A DNA stretch of 34,218 nucleotides, taken from NCBI GenBank assembly GCA_945902805.1, contig CAMDMZ010000044.1, positions 1 to 34,218 of the forward strand, given 5' to 3'. The position numbers and the translations under genes are program-made. Origin of the DNA: Propionivibrio dicarboxylicus. GTDB taxonomy: Bacteria > Pseudomonadota > Gammaproteobacteria > Burkholderiales > Rhodocyclaceae. This document shows positions 16,727-25,005 of the stretch, in pieces (position 1 is the stretch's first letter; each line of letters begins with the position of its first letter). The notes under the pieces were generated by a model, which was not told the origin of the DNA, did not search any database, and saw only the letters and a program-made list of their open reading frames with translations.

Positions 16727-17452
16727 ATCCCGCACGGCGATGACGAGCGGGGCCGGATATGAAGAAAACCCCCGATGGAGTGGCGGCAGGGAGATCTACT
16801 GCCAAACCTATGTTGGCAGCGGTCAGATTCAGTAGAAATTTGGCGTTGAGCGTTCTGCTGGAGATGACGGGTGAGGTCCCGATCTCGTTAGTCTGAACTG
16901 CCGCTTTGCAGCGAAACCGACCGGTGAGTGGAAATGACTGATGGATCTGATCCGGGCAGCGACACCGGCTGAGCTCGGATTTCTGAACGGCCGCTTGTCT
17001 GCGTATTTCAGTCACTCTTCAGGCTGCAGAGCGTGTTGGCATCTCGATCCGGGACGTTTTGTGGCGACGCCCGATGCACCCCCGTGCGAAATCGACGTTT
17101 GACGCGAGTGGCCAAGTGAGAAGGCACTGCTGCTGGTCGCGTTCATTTCCTCTCCTTGCCGGCACAGAATCACTGTTGGCCCAGCATGGAACACCCACAG
17201 ATCGCCGTCGCCGGTTCGACGGCCGCAAGGTATTGAACGATAGCGGGCGCTGGCACTTAGTGCTGTATTAGCAAGCCCGCTGCGACCTAGAGAGCAACAG
17301 AAGAAGCGGGGATACACACCTCGCCGAAATCTGGAATGCTCGAGAACTCGACCCACCGGCAGGAAATTGTCGGAATATTGCGATGCATCAAGGCAAAGTA
17401 ACAGGTCTAGAATCGTGCCATTTGATCTATAGAGAGCTCAGGAACCCCTCCG
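16727..17452. other. Long intergenic region with decayed sequence
   Basis: About 725 bases without a convincing gene. Short frames on the minus strand (16725-17015 and 17012-17356) have no ribosome sites, no recognisable domains and odd composition, and I do not accept them. The left half contains a diverged direct repeat (see 16892). Transcription of the TpsB gene must start in the right part, but I cannot fix a promoter. The sequence looks like the remains of older insertions. Confidence 0.4.
16892..17003 (+). repeat. Imperfect direct repeat, 90-base offset
   Basis: The block TCTGAACTGCCGCTT at 16892 recurs as TCTGAACGGCCGCTT at 16982, one mismatch in 15, exactly 90 bases apart. Similarity fades after this core (both continue to a GCG about 7 bases on). 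It lies in a gene-free region and may mark the remains of a duplicated mobile or repeat element. Confidence 0.45.
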
Positions 17453-19168
17453 ATGAAACCCTTCAACACCCGTAGGGCCGTTGCTTCCGGGCTGCTGCCT
17501 TTGCTTGCGGCTGCGGTTCCCGCGCTGGCACAACAAATTCCGGATGCAGGGCAACTGCTACGACAGCAGCCCACGGCACCGGTACCGTCGATTGGAGCGC
17601 CGCCCGTAGCAGCAAAGCCGCCAGCTGAAACCAAGGCCGAGTCGTCTGGTCCGACCATCCTCGTCAAAGGCTTTCGCATCGTCGGCGCGAGCCTGGTTCC
17701 CGAGAGCGAACTCCAAGCACTCCTGGCCGATGCTATAGGTAAGGAGCTGCGCTTTTCGCAACTGCAGGACCGAGTGCTGCAACTAGCGGCCTACTACGCG
17801 TACAAGGGCTACATGGCCCGGGTCTTCATTGCGCCCCAGGAGTTCGTTAACGGCGTTGTCACGCTCACCGTGGTTGAGGGCCGGTTGGGGCAACTTAAGC
17901 TTGACGACACGATTGACACCAACCGCATCGACGTTGCCCGGATGCAGCGCTTCATCAGCGCACGCGTTCAGCCTGGCAAAACGCTCACACTGGGGGAACT
18001 TGGCGGAGCATTGAACATTCTCAACGAACAACCCGGCATCGCAGCCCGTTCTACCCTGCGACCTGGTCGGGGGGAAGGCGAAGTCGACGTGTTGTTGAGC
18101 GCCACCGCGACACCACTCGCCAGCTATGGATTGCAATTCAACAACAACGGAAACCGCGCCACTGGCGAGCAGCAACTCAGTGGCAGTGCAGTTTTCAGCA
18201 ACCCCACCGGCCATTTTGACCAGGTCGCGCTGGTACTCAATGCCGCCGAAGGTGTTGCTTTTGTCAGCGGCGACTACAGTCTGGCGGTCGGTGACCGTGG
18301 ATTGCGCGTCGGCGCCAACGCATCACAATTACGCTACCGCGCGATCCAGGCCGCAACGGGTGATTTTGGCAGTAAAGGCGACGCCAGTACTTTCGGAATC
18401 AATGCAAGCTACCCGCTGCAACGCAATACATATGGGAGCCTGTCGCTCAATGCCAGTCTGAATCGAAAGCATATGACCGACGAGGTAACGGGCATTGAAA
18501 CCGCGAACCGCACGGTCAACGTCGGCAGTGTTGGGTTTTCTGGTTGGCGCATCAATCCGGCAATTGGCGGGATATCCCGGTTCGGCGCCGATCTCAGCAC
18601 CGGACGCGTCGACCGTTCCCGAAACGCAGGAGACCTCAATCAAGACGCACTGGGACGCCAGACGAATGGCGAATTCACCAAGCTGGCCTGGAGACTTGGT
18701 CACATGGCGCCACTCGGCGAGCGCTGGAACCTCGTAGCCGGCTTGTCCGGCCAGTTTGCCAATCGCGGTCTGGAGTCGAGCGAACGCTTCGCGTTGGGTG
18801 GTCCCAATGGCGTACGCGCCTATCCGGCAGGCGAAGGCCAGGGAGATGAAGGCTGGCTGCTGACCGTCAACCTTCTGCGTCCGCTTAACGACACCACCCG
18901 CCTCAGGATATTCCTCGACCACGGCGAGGTGCGCCTTAACAAGACGCTGTGGGCGAACTGGAACGACGGCAACCCGAATCTGCCGAATCGCTATGCGCTC
19001 TCCGGTATTGGCGGCGGTGTGGACTGGAAAGTCGAAAAGAACCTGAATCTGGCGCTGACCTTGGCCACCCCTCTGGGGAACAATCCCGGCCGCAACAGCA
19101 ATGGCCGCGACGCTGACGGACGCCGCTCCGATGCCCGTCTATGGGTCAGCCTGGTGGCCACTTTTTAA
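17453..19168 (+). CDS. Two-partner secretion outer-membrane transporter (TpsB, FhaC/ShlB-like)
   Basis: A 571-residue outer-membrane protein that should export the product of the next gene. It begins with a Sec signal peptide ending ALA/QQ near residue 26, then a proline/glutamine-rich linker. Next comes a POTRA_2 type region (from about residue 65, ILVKGFRIVGASLVPESEL) with an adjacent VVEGRLGQL strand that closes the first POTRA domain. The rest is a beta-barrel ending in the aromatic C-terminal strand LWVSLVATF. The conserved loop-6 motif of the family appears as VRAYPAGE at 454-461 (VRGY in FhaC). The length is typical. The ATG is preceded by a weak AGG-type ribosome site. The downstream exoprotein starts 9 bases after the stop. 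Confidence 0.9.
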   Translation: MKPFNTRRAVASGLLPLLAAAVPALAQQIPDAGQLLRQQPTAPVPSIGAPPVAAKPPAETKAESSGPTILVKGFRIVGASLVPESELQALLADAIGKELRFSQLQDRVLQLAAYYAYKGYMARVFIAPQEFVNGVVTLTVVEGRLGQLKLDDTIDTNRIDVARMQRFISARVQPGKTLTLGELGGALNILNEQPGIAARSTLRPGRGEGEVDVLLSATATPLASYGLQFNNNGNRATGEQQLSGSAVFSNPTGHFDQVALVLNAAEGVAFVSGDYSLAVGDRGLRVGANASQLRYRAIQAATGDFGSKGDASTFGINASYPLQRNTYGSLSLNASLNRKHMTDEVTGIETANRTVNVGSVGFSGWRINPAIGGISRFGADLSTGRVDRSRNAGDLNQDALGRQTNGEFTKLAWRLGHMAPLGERWNLVAGLSGQFANRGLESSERFALGGPNGVRAYPAGEGQGDEGWLLTVNLLRPLNDTTRLRIFLDHGEVRLNKTLWANWNDGNPNLPNRYALSGIGGGVDWKVEKNLNLALTLATPLGNNPGRNSNGRDADGRRSDARLWVSLVATF

Positions 19169-19177
19169 GGAACGTAG

Positions 19178-22045
19178 ATGACGACCAACTCCGTTAAGTC
19201 ATATCCACGCCGCCACACTCTGGCGCTCGCTATGGCCTCGCTTCTGACGCCGGCAACTGCTGCTGTCCTCGCCGCCCCATCCCTCCAGACACTGCCAAGC
19301 GGTGGTCAGGTCGTCGCTGGCCAGGCCGTGGTCGTCCAGGTCGGCAACCGCATGACGATCGATCAGGGCAGTGACAAGGCCATCCTGAACTGGTCAAGCT
19401 TCAATATTGGCAAAGACGCGTCGGTCACATTCCGGCAACCGGGTGCCGGTGCGATAGCGCTCAACCGCGTCATGTCCAGCGACCCTTCGGCCCTTCATGG
19501 TCAACTCAGCGCCAATGGCCAGGTCGTTCTGATCAACCCCAACGGGATCTTGTTTGGACAGGGAGCACGCGTTGACGTCGGCGGTCTCGTGGCCTCGACG
19601 CTCAATCTGAGCAATCAGGACTTTCTCGACGGGCGCTATCGTTTCCAGCGCCAGGGTGCGACTGGCAGCATCGTCAATCAGGGGCAAATCGACGCGCGCT
19701 ATGTCGCACTACTCGCCCCCGAGGTTCGTAACGAAGGCTTCATCAGCGCAAAGGCCGGTACGGTGGCACTGGCCGGTGGCGAGGCGATCACACTGAACAT
19801 CACCGGCCAGGATCTGGTGGATGTCCAGATCGACAAGGCCAGTATCGATACCCTGGTGGACAATCGTAAATTGATCCGCGCGGATGACGGCACGGTCATA
19901 CTCTCCGCCCAGTCGGCTCAGGGGCTGCTCGGCAAGGTTGTGAATAGCGGGAAAGTGGAAGCCAACGGCATCGTCGCCGACGGTGGCACGATCCGTTTCA
20001 GCGCCAGCGCCACGATTGAGAATACCGGCTCGGTCAGCGCCAATGCCGGCGACCATGGCAAGGGCGGTACCGTGTTCGCCATTGCCGACCTGAGCAACCC
20101 TGAAAGCCGCACGGTGGTCGACGGCTCCTGGAGCGCCACCGGCGGTCGCCTGGCTGGCGACGGCGGCTTTATCGAAACCAGCGCCAATCATTTGACGGTG
20201 CGCGACAGCGCCAGGATCGGCACCCTGGCGCCGAACGGCAAGGCCGGGCAATGGTTGCTCGACCCCAACGACTTCACCATTGCGGCCGCTGGCGGTGACA
20301 TCACCGGCGCCGCGCTGACCGCCGCCCTGGCCGGTGGCGATGTGACCATCACGACGACGGCGGGGAATGCCACCTGCGTCGGCGTCGGCGGCTGCACCGT
20401 CGGCACGGCGGGCAACGGCGACATCAATGTCAACACCGGGGTGACCATCGGCGCAGGTTTCATTCTGACCTTATCGGCCTACCGCAATATTAATTTCAAC
20501 TCGCAGATTGCCGTCAACAGCGATGGCGATACCCGCCTGTATCTCTGGTATGGAATGAAAGGCGCGGGGCAGCCGGGGGCAATTGTCGTGAATCCCGGTG
20601 GTGGCACCACGGGTGCTGGCACCAATGTCAAGGGTGGAAACTTCATCACCCATGGAATTCCTTCCTATCCGGTATTGGGAAACCTAGTCTATACCCCGCC
20701 CGATGTTGACGCTTATGTTCGTCTAGCCGCTGGCAGCAGCGTCTATGGGGATAACCCAAATCCCTCGTATGGTATCTATGACAGTTTTTCTGGTGGAAGT
20801 CCGCTGAACATTTCTCCGCAAGGCACGGTTGCCTGGACGACACCCTTAACCGCTACGACCGCTGCGGGCACCTATTCGGTCAGCTATTCCAACGGCTTTT
20901 CGCTGTCCGGTTATGCCTTCAAACCCGACCCGGCCGTGACCTGGATCATCACTCCCCGTCCGATCACCGTCACGGTGGGCAAAACCTATGATCGCAACGC
21001 CACGTTTAACAGCGGCTTCGTTGTTTCCAACCTGGTCAACAATGACGTCTTTACCCTCAGTGGCCAGGCACCCAGCGCCGACGCCGGAACCTACAATCGC
21101 CTGTCCGGCCTGAGCCTTGGCAACGCCAACTATAGTTTGACCAGCCTAACGGCGACCATCTCGCCCAAACCCGTGACCCTCAGCGCGAGCAAGGTTTATG
21201 ACGGAACGTCGGCTTTTAGCGGTGGTTTCAACCTGAACGGTGTTATCGCTGGCGACACGGTGAGCGTGACCGGTAGCGCCTCCACGTCTAGCGCCAATGT
21301 TGGCACCTATAGTCTCGCGCCAACCTCACTGAGCTTGAGCAGCGGGAACTACTCCCTGACGAACCTCTCCGCCACTATCACGCCGAAGACCCTGACCGTG
21401 GCAGCCGATAACAAGGGACGAATTTTCGGCAAAGTCAATCCCGAGCTGACCTACACGGTGAGCGGATATGTGCCGGGAGAAGACGCAACGTCGGTAGGAC
21501 TCAGTGGCGCCCCGGTGCTGGTGACTACGGCGAACCTCAAGTCGTGGGCGCTGACGACTTACCCCATCACCGTCGACATCAGCAGCCTTAGCCTCGTCAG
21601 CTCAAACTACGTCCTTGGCTCGAAACCGGGAGTATTCACCATAAGAACTGCGCTTGGCGACACCTGGGTGTATGTGTTTTCTAACTTTGAGACTGTATCG
21701 AGTGCAACACACCAAGCTGATAAGGACAACTATTCGGGTGGTAGTAGCGTTAATGATTTGTTCGGTTATATCGGAAAGCTATTGGGTCGGATGGCTCGGT
21801 TTTCCGGTAATTCTGGTAGCGAAATCATGGGTCAAAGCAAACTGGTCCTCAACACTGAAAAGGCAATGGCGAGTTTCGTGAAAACGAGCGATGAGTTAAG
21901 AACCGGCAAGATAGATTTGAATGACGCAAAATTTGGTTACGCAGACTATTTTGATCAGGCCATCAAGTCACTTTGCCCAGATTGCAGCGGTTATTCCGAT
22001 GCTGAGTATGAAGAGTGGTTTGGTGTTACCTCTGGCACGAAGTAA
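19178..22045 (+). CDS. Two-partner secretion exoprotein (TpsA) with YDG/MBG repeats and a unique tail
   Basis: A 955-residue secreted adhesin-like protein. A signal peptide (RRHTLALAMASLL...VLA, about 34 residues) is followed by the haemagglutination-activity TPS domain, with the hallmark NPNG at 120-123 in VVLINPNGILFGQG. A beta-helix region continues to about residue 510. Then come an MBG-like domain (from 514, SVYGDNPNPSYG), two YDG domains (about 600-665 and 670-737, YDRNATF and YDGTSAFSGGF) and another MBG_2-like domain (about 740-822, RIFGKVNPELTY). The last 130 residues are unrelated, include CPDC, and are encoded by visibly more A/T-rich DNA. It is short for a TpsA protein. The TpsB gene directly upstream is its transporter. 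No immunity-like gene follows closely, so a contact-dependent toxin role is not supported. Confidence 0.9.
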   Translation: MTTNSVKSYPRRHTLALAMASLLTPATAAVLAAPSLQTLPSGGQVVAGQAVVVQVGNRMTIDQGSDKAILNWSSFNIGKDASVTFRQPGAGAIALNRVMSSDPSALHGQLSANGQVVLINPNGILFGQGARVDVGGLVASTLNLSNQDFLDGRYRFQRQGATGSIVNQGQIDARYVALLAPEVRNEGFISAKAGTVALAGGEAITLNITGQDLVDVQIDKASIDTLVDNRKLIRADDGTVILSAQSAQGLLGKVVNSGKVEANGIVADGGTIRFSASATIENTGSVSANAGDHGKGGTVFAIADLSNPESRTVVDGSWSATGGRLAGDGGFIETSANHLTVRDSARIGTLAPNGKAGQWLLDPNDFTIAAAGGDITGAALTAALAGGDVTITTTAGNATCVGVGGCTVGTAGNGDINVNTGVTIGAGFILTLSAYRNINFNSQIAVNSDGDTRLYLWYGMKGAGQPGAIVVNPGGGTTGAGTNVKGGNFITHGIPSYPVLGNLVYTPPDVDAYVRLAAGSSVYGDNPNPSYGIYDSFSGGSPLNISPQGTVAWTTPLTATTAAGTYSVSYSNGFSLSGYAFKPDPAVTWIITPRPITVTVGKTYDRNATFNSGFVVSNLVNNDVFTLSGQAPSADAGTYNRLSGLSLGNANYSLTSLTATISPKPVTLSASKVYDGTSAFSGGFNLNGVIAGDTVSVTGSASTSSANVGTYSLAPTSLSLSSGNYSLTNLSATITPKTLTVAADNKGRIFGKVNPELTYTVSGYVPGEDATSVGLSGAPVLVTTANLKSWALTTYPITVDISSLSLVSSNYVLGSKPGVFTIRTALGDTWVYVFSNFETVSSATHQADKDNYSGGSSVNDLFGYIGKLLGRMARFSGNSGSEIMGQSKLVLNTEKAMASFVKTSDELRTGKIDLNDAKFGYADYFDQAIKSLCPDCSGYSDAEYEEWFGVTSGTK

Positions 22046-22991
22046 TCGGGCTTGATTGGTAATTCGTTAGTCCGTAGCAAGTGGTGCCCGGCAGCTGGTT
22101 CTCGCGCTAAATCGTCGCAACCGGGCGATGCGTTGTAGTTGCTACGCACCAAGTGGTTTGCGATGACGATGTTGCTAATCGCTCATTGAATGCTCCGCGG
22201 CAAGCGGGGTTCAGGGCCAGCGGTTTGACTGAGCAGGCTTTTGGATCGGCTCCGACTCCGTTCTCAGCATCCAATGTACCGAGCGGTGTGATGCGGTGCA
22301 GCGCGAAACGCTGGAATGAAGCTCAGCCGCGCCAACGACGAATCGATTGTGCGAGATTCACATTCATCCACCGGTTTGGCCCCAGCCTGAATGACCACGT
22401 GCTCCCTATTACCTTGGGTCAGATTCGAATAGCAGAGTCATCGACGGCGTAGTCGAGCCGCCCGCCGTCCTTGCCAATACCTCGATGTGGCGGCGTTTGC
22501 CGACATGGTGCGTGGCATACCGGCCAGTGTGCGGCCCCGTGACCTGAGCGCGGTCTGATCGACAAGGATGACGGCACCAAGCGGCTGAGCTCTGCTGCTC
22601 CAGGCATGAACGAGGGCAATGTCCGTTGTGCGTTAGTATGCCGACACTCACCATCGAAGTCTCGCAACATTTCTTTGGCATAACCCTGATCGCCCCCCGG
22701 GATTCCTTTGTGACAGCAATCAGTCTAAGACGGACAAAGTGCCAGCGGTTCCGCCATCTCCTTAACTTCGAGCATGCGTGTTCCCCTCCAGCGTGCTACT
22801 GCGTTTATCTCACGCACAGGGATGCGCTCTCATTCTTCCCTTGCTGTCAGGAGAATGCCATCGATTCCGAGAAACTCAGGCGCTGGCCTTCGTCTCAAAG
22901 TGTCGGGCCTTGACGACAGTTGATGATTGTGTCTCCCGGTTGGATAGTGTGTCCCTGCCAGATAGTGGTTTTCGATAAAGAGGGACACGTC
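22046..22991. other. Long intergenic region, probably decayed sequence
   Basis: About 945 bases with no convincing gene. Several short overlapping frames on both strands (for example 22153-22452 +, 22409-22681 -, 22626-22913 +) lack ribosome sites and any motif I recognise. The part around 22420-22700 has protein-like codon patterning on the minus strand broken by stops, which suggests a dead insertion or gene remnant of unidentified family. No clear terminator follows the TpsA gene. Confidence 0.4.
22949..22988. repeat. Inverted repeat before the lipoprotein gene
   Basis: GTGTCCCT (22949-22956) and AGGGACAC (22981-22988) form a perfect 8-base inverted repeat with a 24-base loop. The right arm overlaps the GAGGG ribosome site of the ATG at 22992, so a hairpin could hide the start. 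It could instead be the remains of an element end. Confidence 0.4.
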
Positions 22992-23615
22992 ATGAACCGT
23001 GAGCAATGGCTCCAGAAGCGAGACGAGCGTGACTGCGACGGGGCACACCCGAAACTTCACGCCGGCGGAAGTTTCTCAAAGCAGGGGCGCCGGCAATCCG
23101 TTTTGTTACCGACGGGAGACACCGCAATAACCAGAATTCCGATTGTCCATTGGGAGTGCGCACGCAATCGAATTGCGCTGATCCTGCTCTGCGGCGTGAT
23201 CGCGGGTTGTGCCACCCCGAGGTCATCCCCGGAGACCATTGCGGCTCTCTCGCGTCAATTCACACCTGACGTGTCATCGCTGTCCATCGACTCTGACTGC
23301 ACCTTTTCGGCGCCAGTGCGAAACAGTTTCAAGGGAAGTCGCCAATTTGGCACGTGCATGTTCAATGAAGCCGAACTCAGACTATTTTCCGATGGGGACA
23401 AACCGAGGCTCAAGTCGGCCTGGGCGATGAAGTCGATCAAGTCCTATCGTCTACACGATGACACGTTTACTGTTGTCACCGATCAGGGAACTTTTGGTCT
23501 AGTCATTAAGGAGCACGGCAAGCTGGCTGAAATATTTCAGAAGAACCGAATTCGCGAGAACTCCAAGCTGCCGGTCTTCGAGTCGAACGACCCAGCGCCG
23601 TGGTCGTGGATGTGA
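22992..23615 (+). CDS. Probable lipoprotein with an unusual N-terminal extension
   Basis: The C-terminal 150 residues form a small secreted protein of unknown family. A hydrophobic stretch IALILLCGVIAGC ending in a lipobox cysteine marks a lipoprotein signal, followed by ATPRSSPETIAAL and a compact domain that ends SNDPAPWSWM. The frame begins well upstream: ATG at 22992 has a strong GAGGG ribosome site at 7 bases, but gives over 55 hydrophilic residues before the signal, which a working lipoprotein would not have. An in-frame TTG in RQSVLLPTG would give a more normal signal. The first residues (MNREQWLQKR) resemble the start of IS66-type accessory proteins, so the ATG may belong to an element remnant fused in frame. 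Confidence 0.55.
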   Translation: MNREQWLQKRDERDCDGAHPKLHAGGSFSKQGRRQSVLLPTGDTAITRIPIVHWECARNRIALILLCGVIAGCATPRSSPETIAALSRQFTPDVSSLSIDSDCTFSAPVRNSFKGSRQFGTCMFNEAELRLFSDGDKPRLKSAWAMKSIKSYRLHDDTFTVVTDQGTFGLVIKEHGKLAEIFQKNRIRENSKLPVFESNDPAPWSWM

Positions 23616-23722
23616 CGGGATGAGGAAGGTTCGCGTCGCTCGTGCCAGTTACGGAAGCGGCGAGCCGCTTTGCCATCTAGAATGTAACGGATGCCTCTTT
23701 CCTATAGAAATGGAGATTCTTG

Positions 23723-24112
23723 ATGAGAAGGCTGACTACGGCGATACAGCAGCGAAAGCCAGCACTGTCCCCAACCCCGCAGACACTCTCCCTATCCCAA
23801 CACCCTCGCCCAGTTACTTTTGGCTTATCAGCCAAACTTTCGGCGTTCCTTGTATCTCTCAGCGTGGCGGGATTGGCGCAGGGACAGACACAGACCTTAC
23901 CCGCCGGAGCGGTGTTTCCGTCGCAGGTTCATGTACAGGCTATCGAGCAACAACTGCAGCAGGCGCGGACTGCCCGTCGGCTAGAGGCCACGACGCCCCC
24001 CTCCACGGAACCTGCGCGCCCCTGTCGCAACGGTGACATGGTGCGCAGGCCTGACGGTCGGATGGAGTTCATCAAGGAAGACTGCAGCACAGCCTCCCGC
24101 AACCAGCGCTGA
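23723..24112 (+). CDS. Small exported hypothetical protein
   Basis: A 129-residue protein with a GGAG ribosome site 7 bases before its ATG (an in-frame TTG directly precedes it). After a polar N-terminal stretch of about 35 residues comes a hydrophobic segment (LSAFLVSLSVAGLAQG) ending in a plausible signal-peptidase site near QGQTQ. The mature part is short, with a glutamine-rich helix (VQAIEQQLQQARTARRLEA), a threonine/proline linker and a C-terminal piece with two cysteines (RPCRNGDMV and KEDCSTAS) that may form a disulphide. No family recognised. The long n-region is unusual for a signal peptide. Confidence 0.6.
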   Translation: MRRLTTAIQQRKPALSPTPQTLSLSQHPRPVTFGLSAKLSAFLVSLSVAGLAQGQTQTLPAGAVFPSQVHVQAIEQQLQQARTARRLEATTPPSTEPARPCRNGDMVRRPDGRMEFIKEDCSTASRNQR

Positions 24113-24371
24113 AGCGAAAAGGTTGGCGCTGGCGGGATTTGTTTCGAGCGCCGTGACTAAGCGGGTGGCCTGTAGTGTCGGGGCGAGGTACTGTCAGCGG
24201 CCCCTTCGCAGCGATAGCACTCATTCGGAAAAAATGACTGGGTGATAGAACCCCAGCGACGATATCGTTGGCCCGGTTGATTTTGACGGGCTGGTGTGCT
24301 GCAGTTTGCTGCCGTTAGACGTTACCCAGCACAAGCGAGACGTCATCGTACCGGGGTTGCCAACCGTGCTA

Positions 24372-24401
24372 TTGCTTCTCCAGCTATCCCCCTGCTTTAA
24401 T
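24372..24401 (+). promoter_or_regulatory. Candidate promoter of the two-component operon
   Basis: TTGCTT (24372-24377) and TTTAAT (24396-24401) are 18 bases apart, directly before the ATG at 24409. Transcription would start almost at the ATG, and no ribosome site is visible there, so either the mRNA is leaderless or this pair is fortuitous. The rest of 24113-24408 shows nothing else I can support. Confidence 0.3.
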
Positions 24402-24408
24402 ACTCGGC

Positions 24409-25005
24409 ATGAAAGACCTGCGCATTCTGCTCATTGATGATCACGCGCTGTTTCGTCGTGGACTGCACATGTTGATCGGCGAGGCGAATCCGGGAGCCGA
24501 GATCAATGAGGCCGAATCGGTCGAGCAGGCCATGGTGCTGGAGATTCCTCCACCGGAACTGGTCATGCTTGATTTCAAGCTACCCGGGGTCTGTGGCCTT
24601 GAAGGTATTGTTCCGCTCAAGCGGCGCTGGCCGCACGCCATCGTCGTCATGCTCACTGGCCTCGATACGCCCGAAGCCATGGGCGAGGCACTGGCGTGTG
24701 GCGCGGCGGGTTTCGTCTCGAAAGCCGCCAGTCCTGATTTGATGCTCAGTCTGATCACTGATGCCTTGGCGCGCGGCGGAGCGCCCATCGAGGAAAGCTT
24801 ATCGGCGCATGAAACCCTGACGCCGCGGCAGCACGACGTCCTTATTCTCATGGGACAGGGAATGTCGAACAAACTGATTGCTCGGCAACTGGAACTCTCA
24901 GAGAACACCGTAAGGCGCCACGTGCAGGATATTCTTCAGTATTTTCAGGTCGAAAGTCGTTCGGAAGTAATTGTCAGCGCACGTCGGCGCGGGCTGACCG
25001 ATTGA
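24409..25005 (+). CDS. LuxR/NarL-family response regulator
   Basis: A 198-residue DNA-binding response regulator. The receiver domain (residues 1-120) has the acidic pair D10-D11 in LLIDDHALFRRG, the phosphorylation site D55 in MLDFKLPG, a threonine in VVMLTG and the conserved lysine in FVSKAA. The LuxR-type HTH follows from about residue 135 (LTPRQHDVLILMGQGMSNK, then LELSENTVRRHV). Its stop overlaps the start of the hybrid kinase by 4 bases (ATGA), so it is almost certainly the cognate regulator. It lies between the TPS locus and the giant surface-protein gene, which are plausible but unproven targets. Confidence 0.9.
   Translation: MKDLRILLIDDHALFRRGLHMLIGEANPGAEINEAESVEQAMVLEIPPPELVMLDFKLPGVCGLEGIVPLKRRWPHAIVVMLTGLDTPEAMGEALACGAAGFVSKAASPDLMLSLITDALARGGAPIEESLSAHETLTPRQHDVLILMGQGMSNKLIARQLELSENTVRRHVQDILQYFQVESRSEVIVSARRRGLTD

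Noticed and set aside
16725-17356. Two short minus-strand frames (96 and 114 codons)
   Set aside because: No ribosome sites, no domains, composition of random GC-rich translation; the area looks decayed.
19178-22045. Contact-dependent inhibition toxin (CdiA-like) reading of the TpsA protein
   Set aside because: The protein is far shorter than CdiA, has no VENN-type pretoxin motif and is not followed by a small immunity gene.
23620-24036. 138-codon + strand frame overlapping the small exported protein
   Set aside because: The alternative frame starting at 23723 has a GGAG ribosome site and a signal-like segment; this one has neither.
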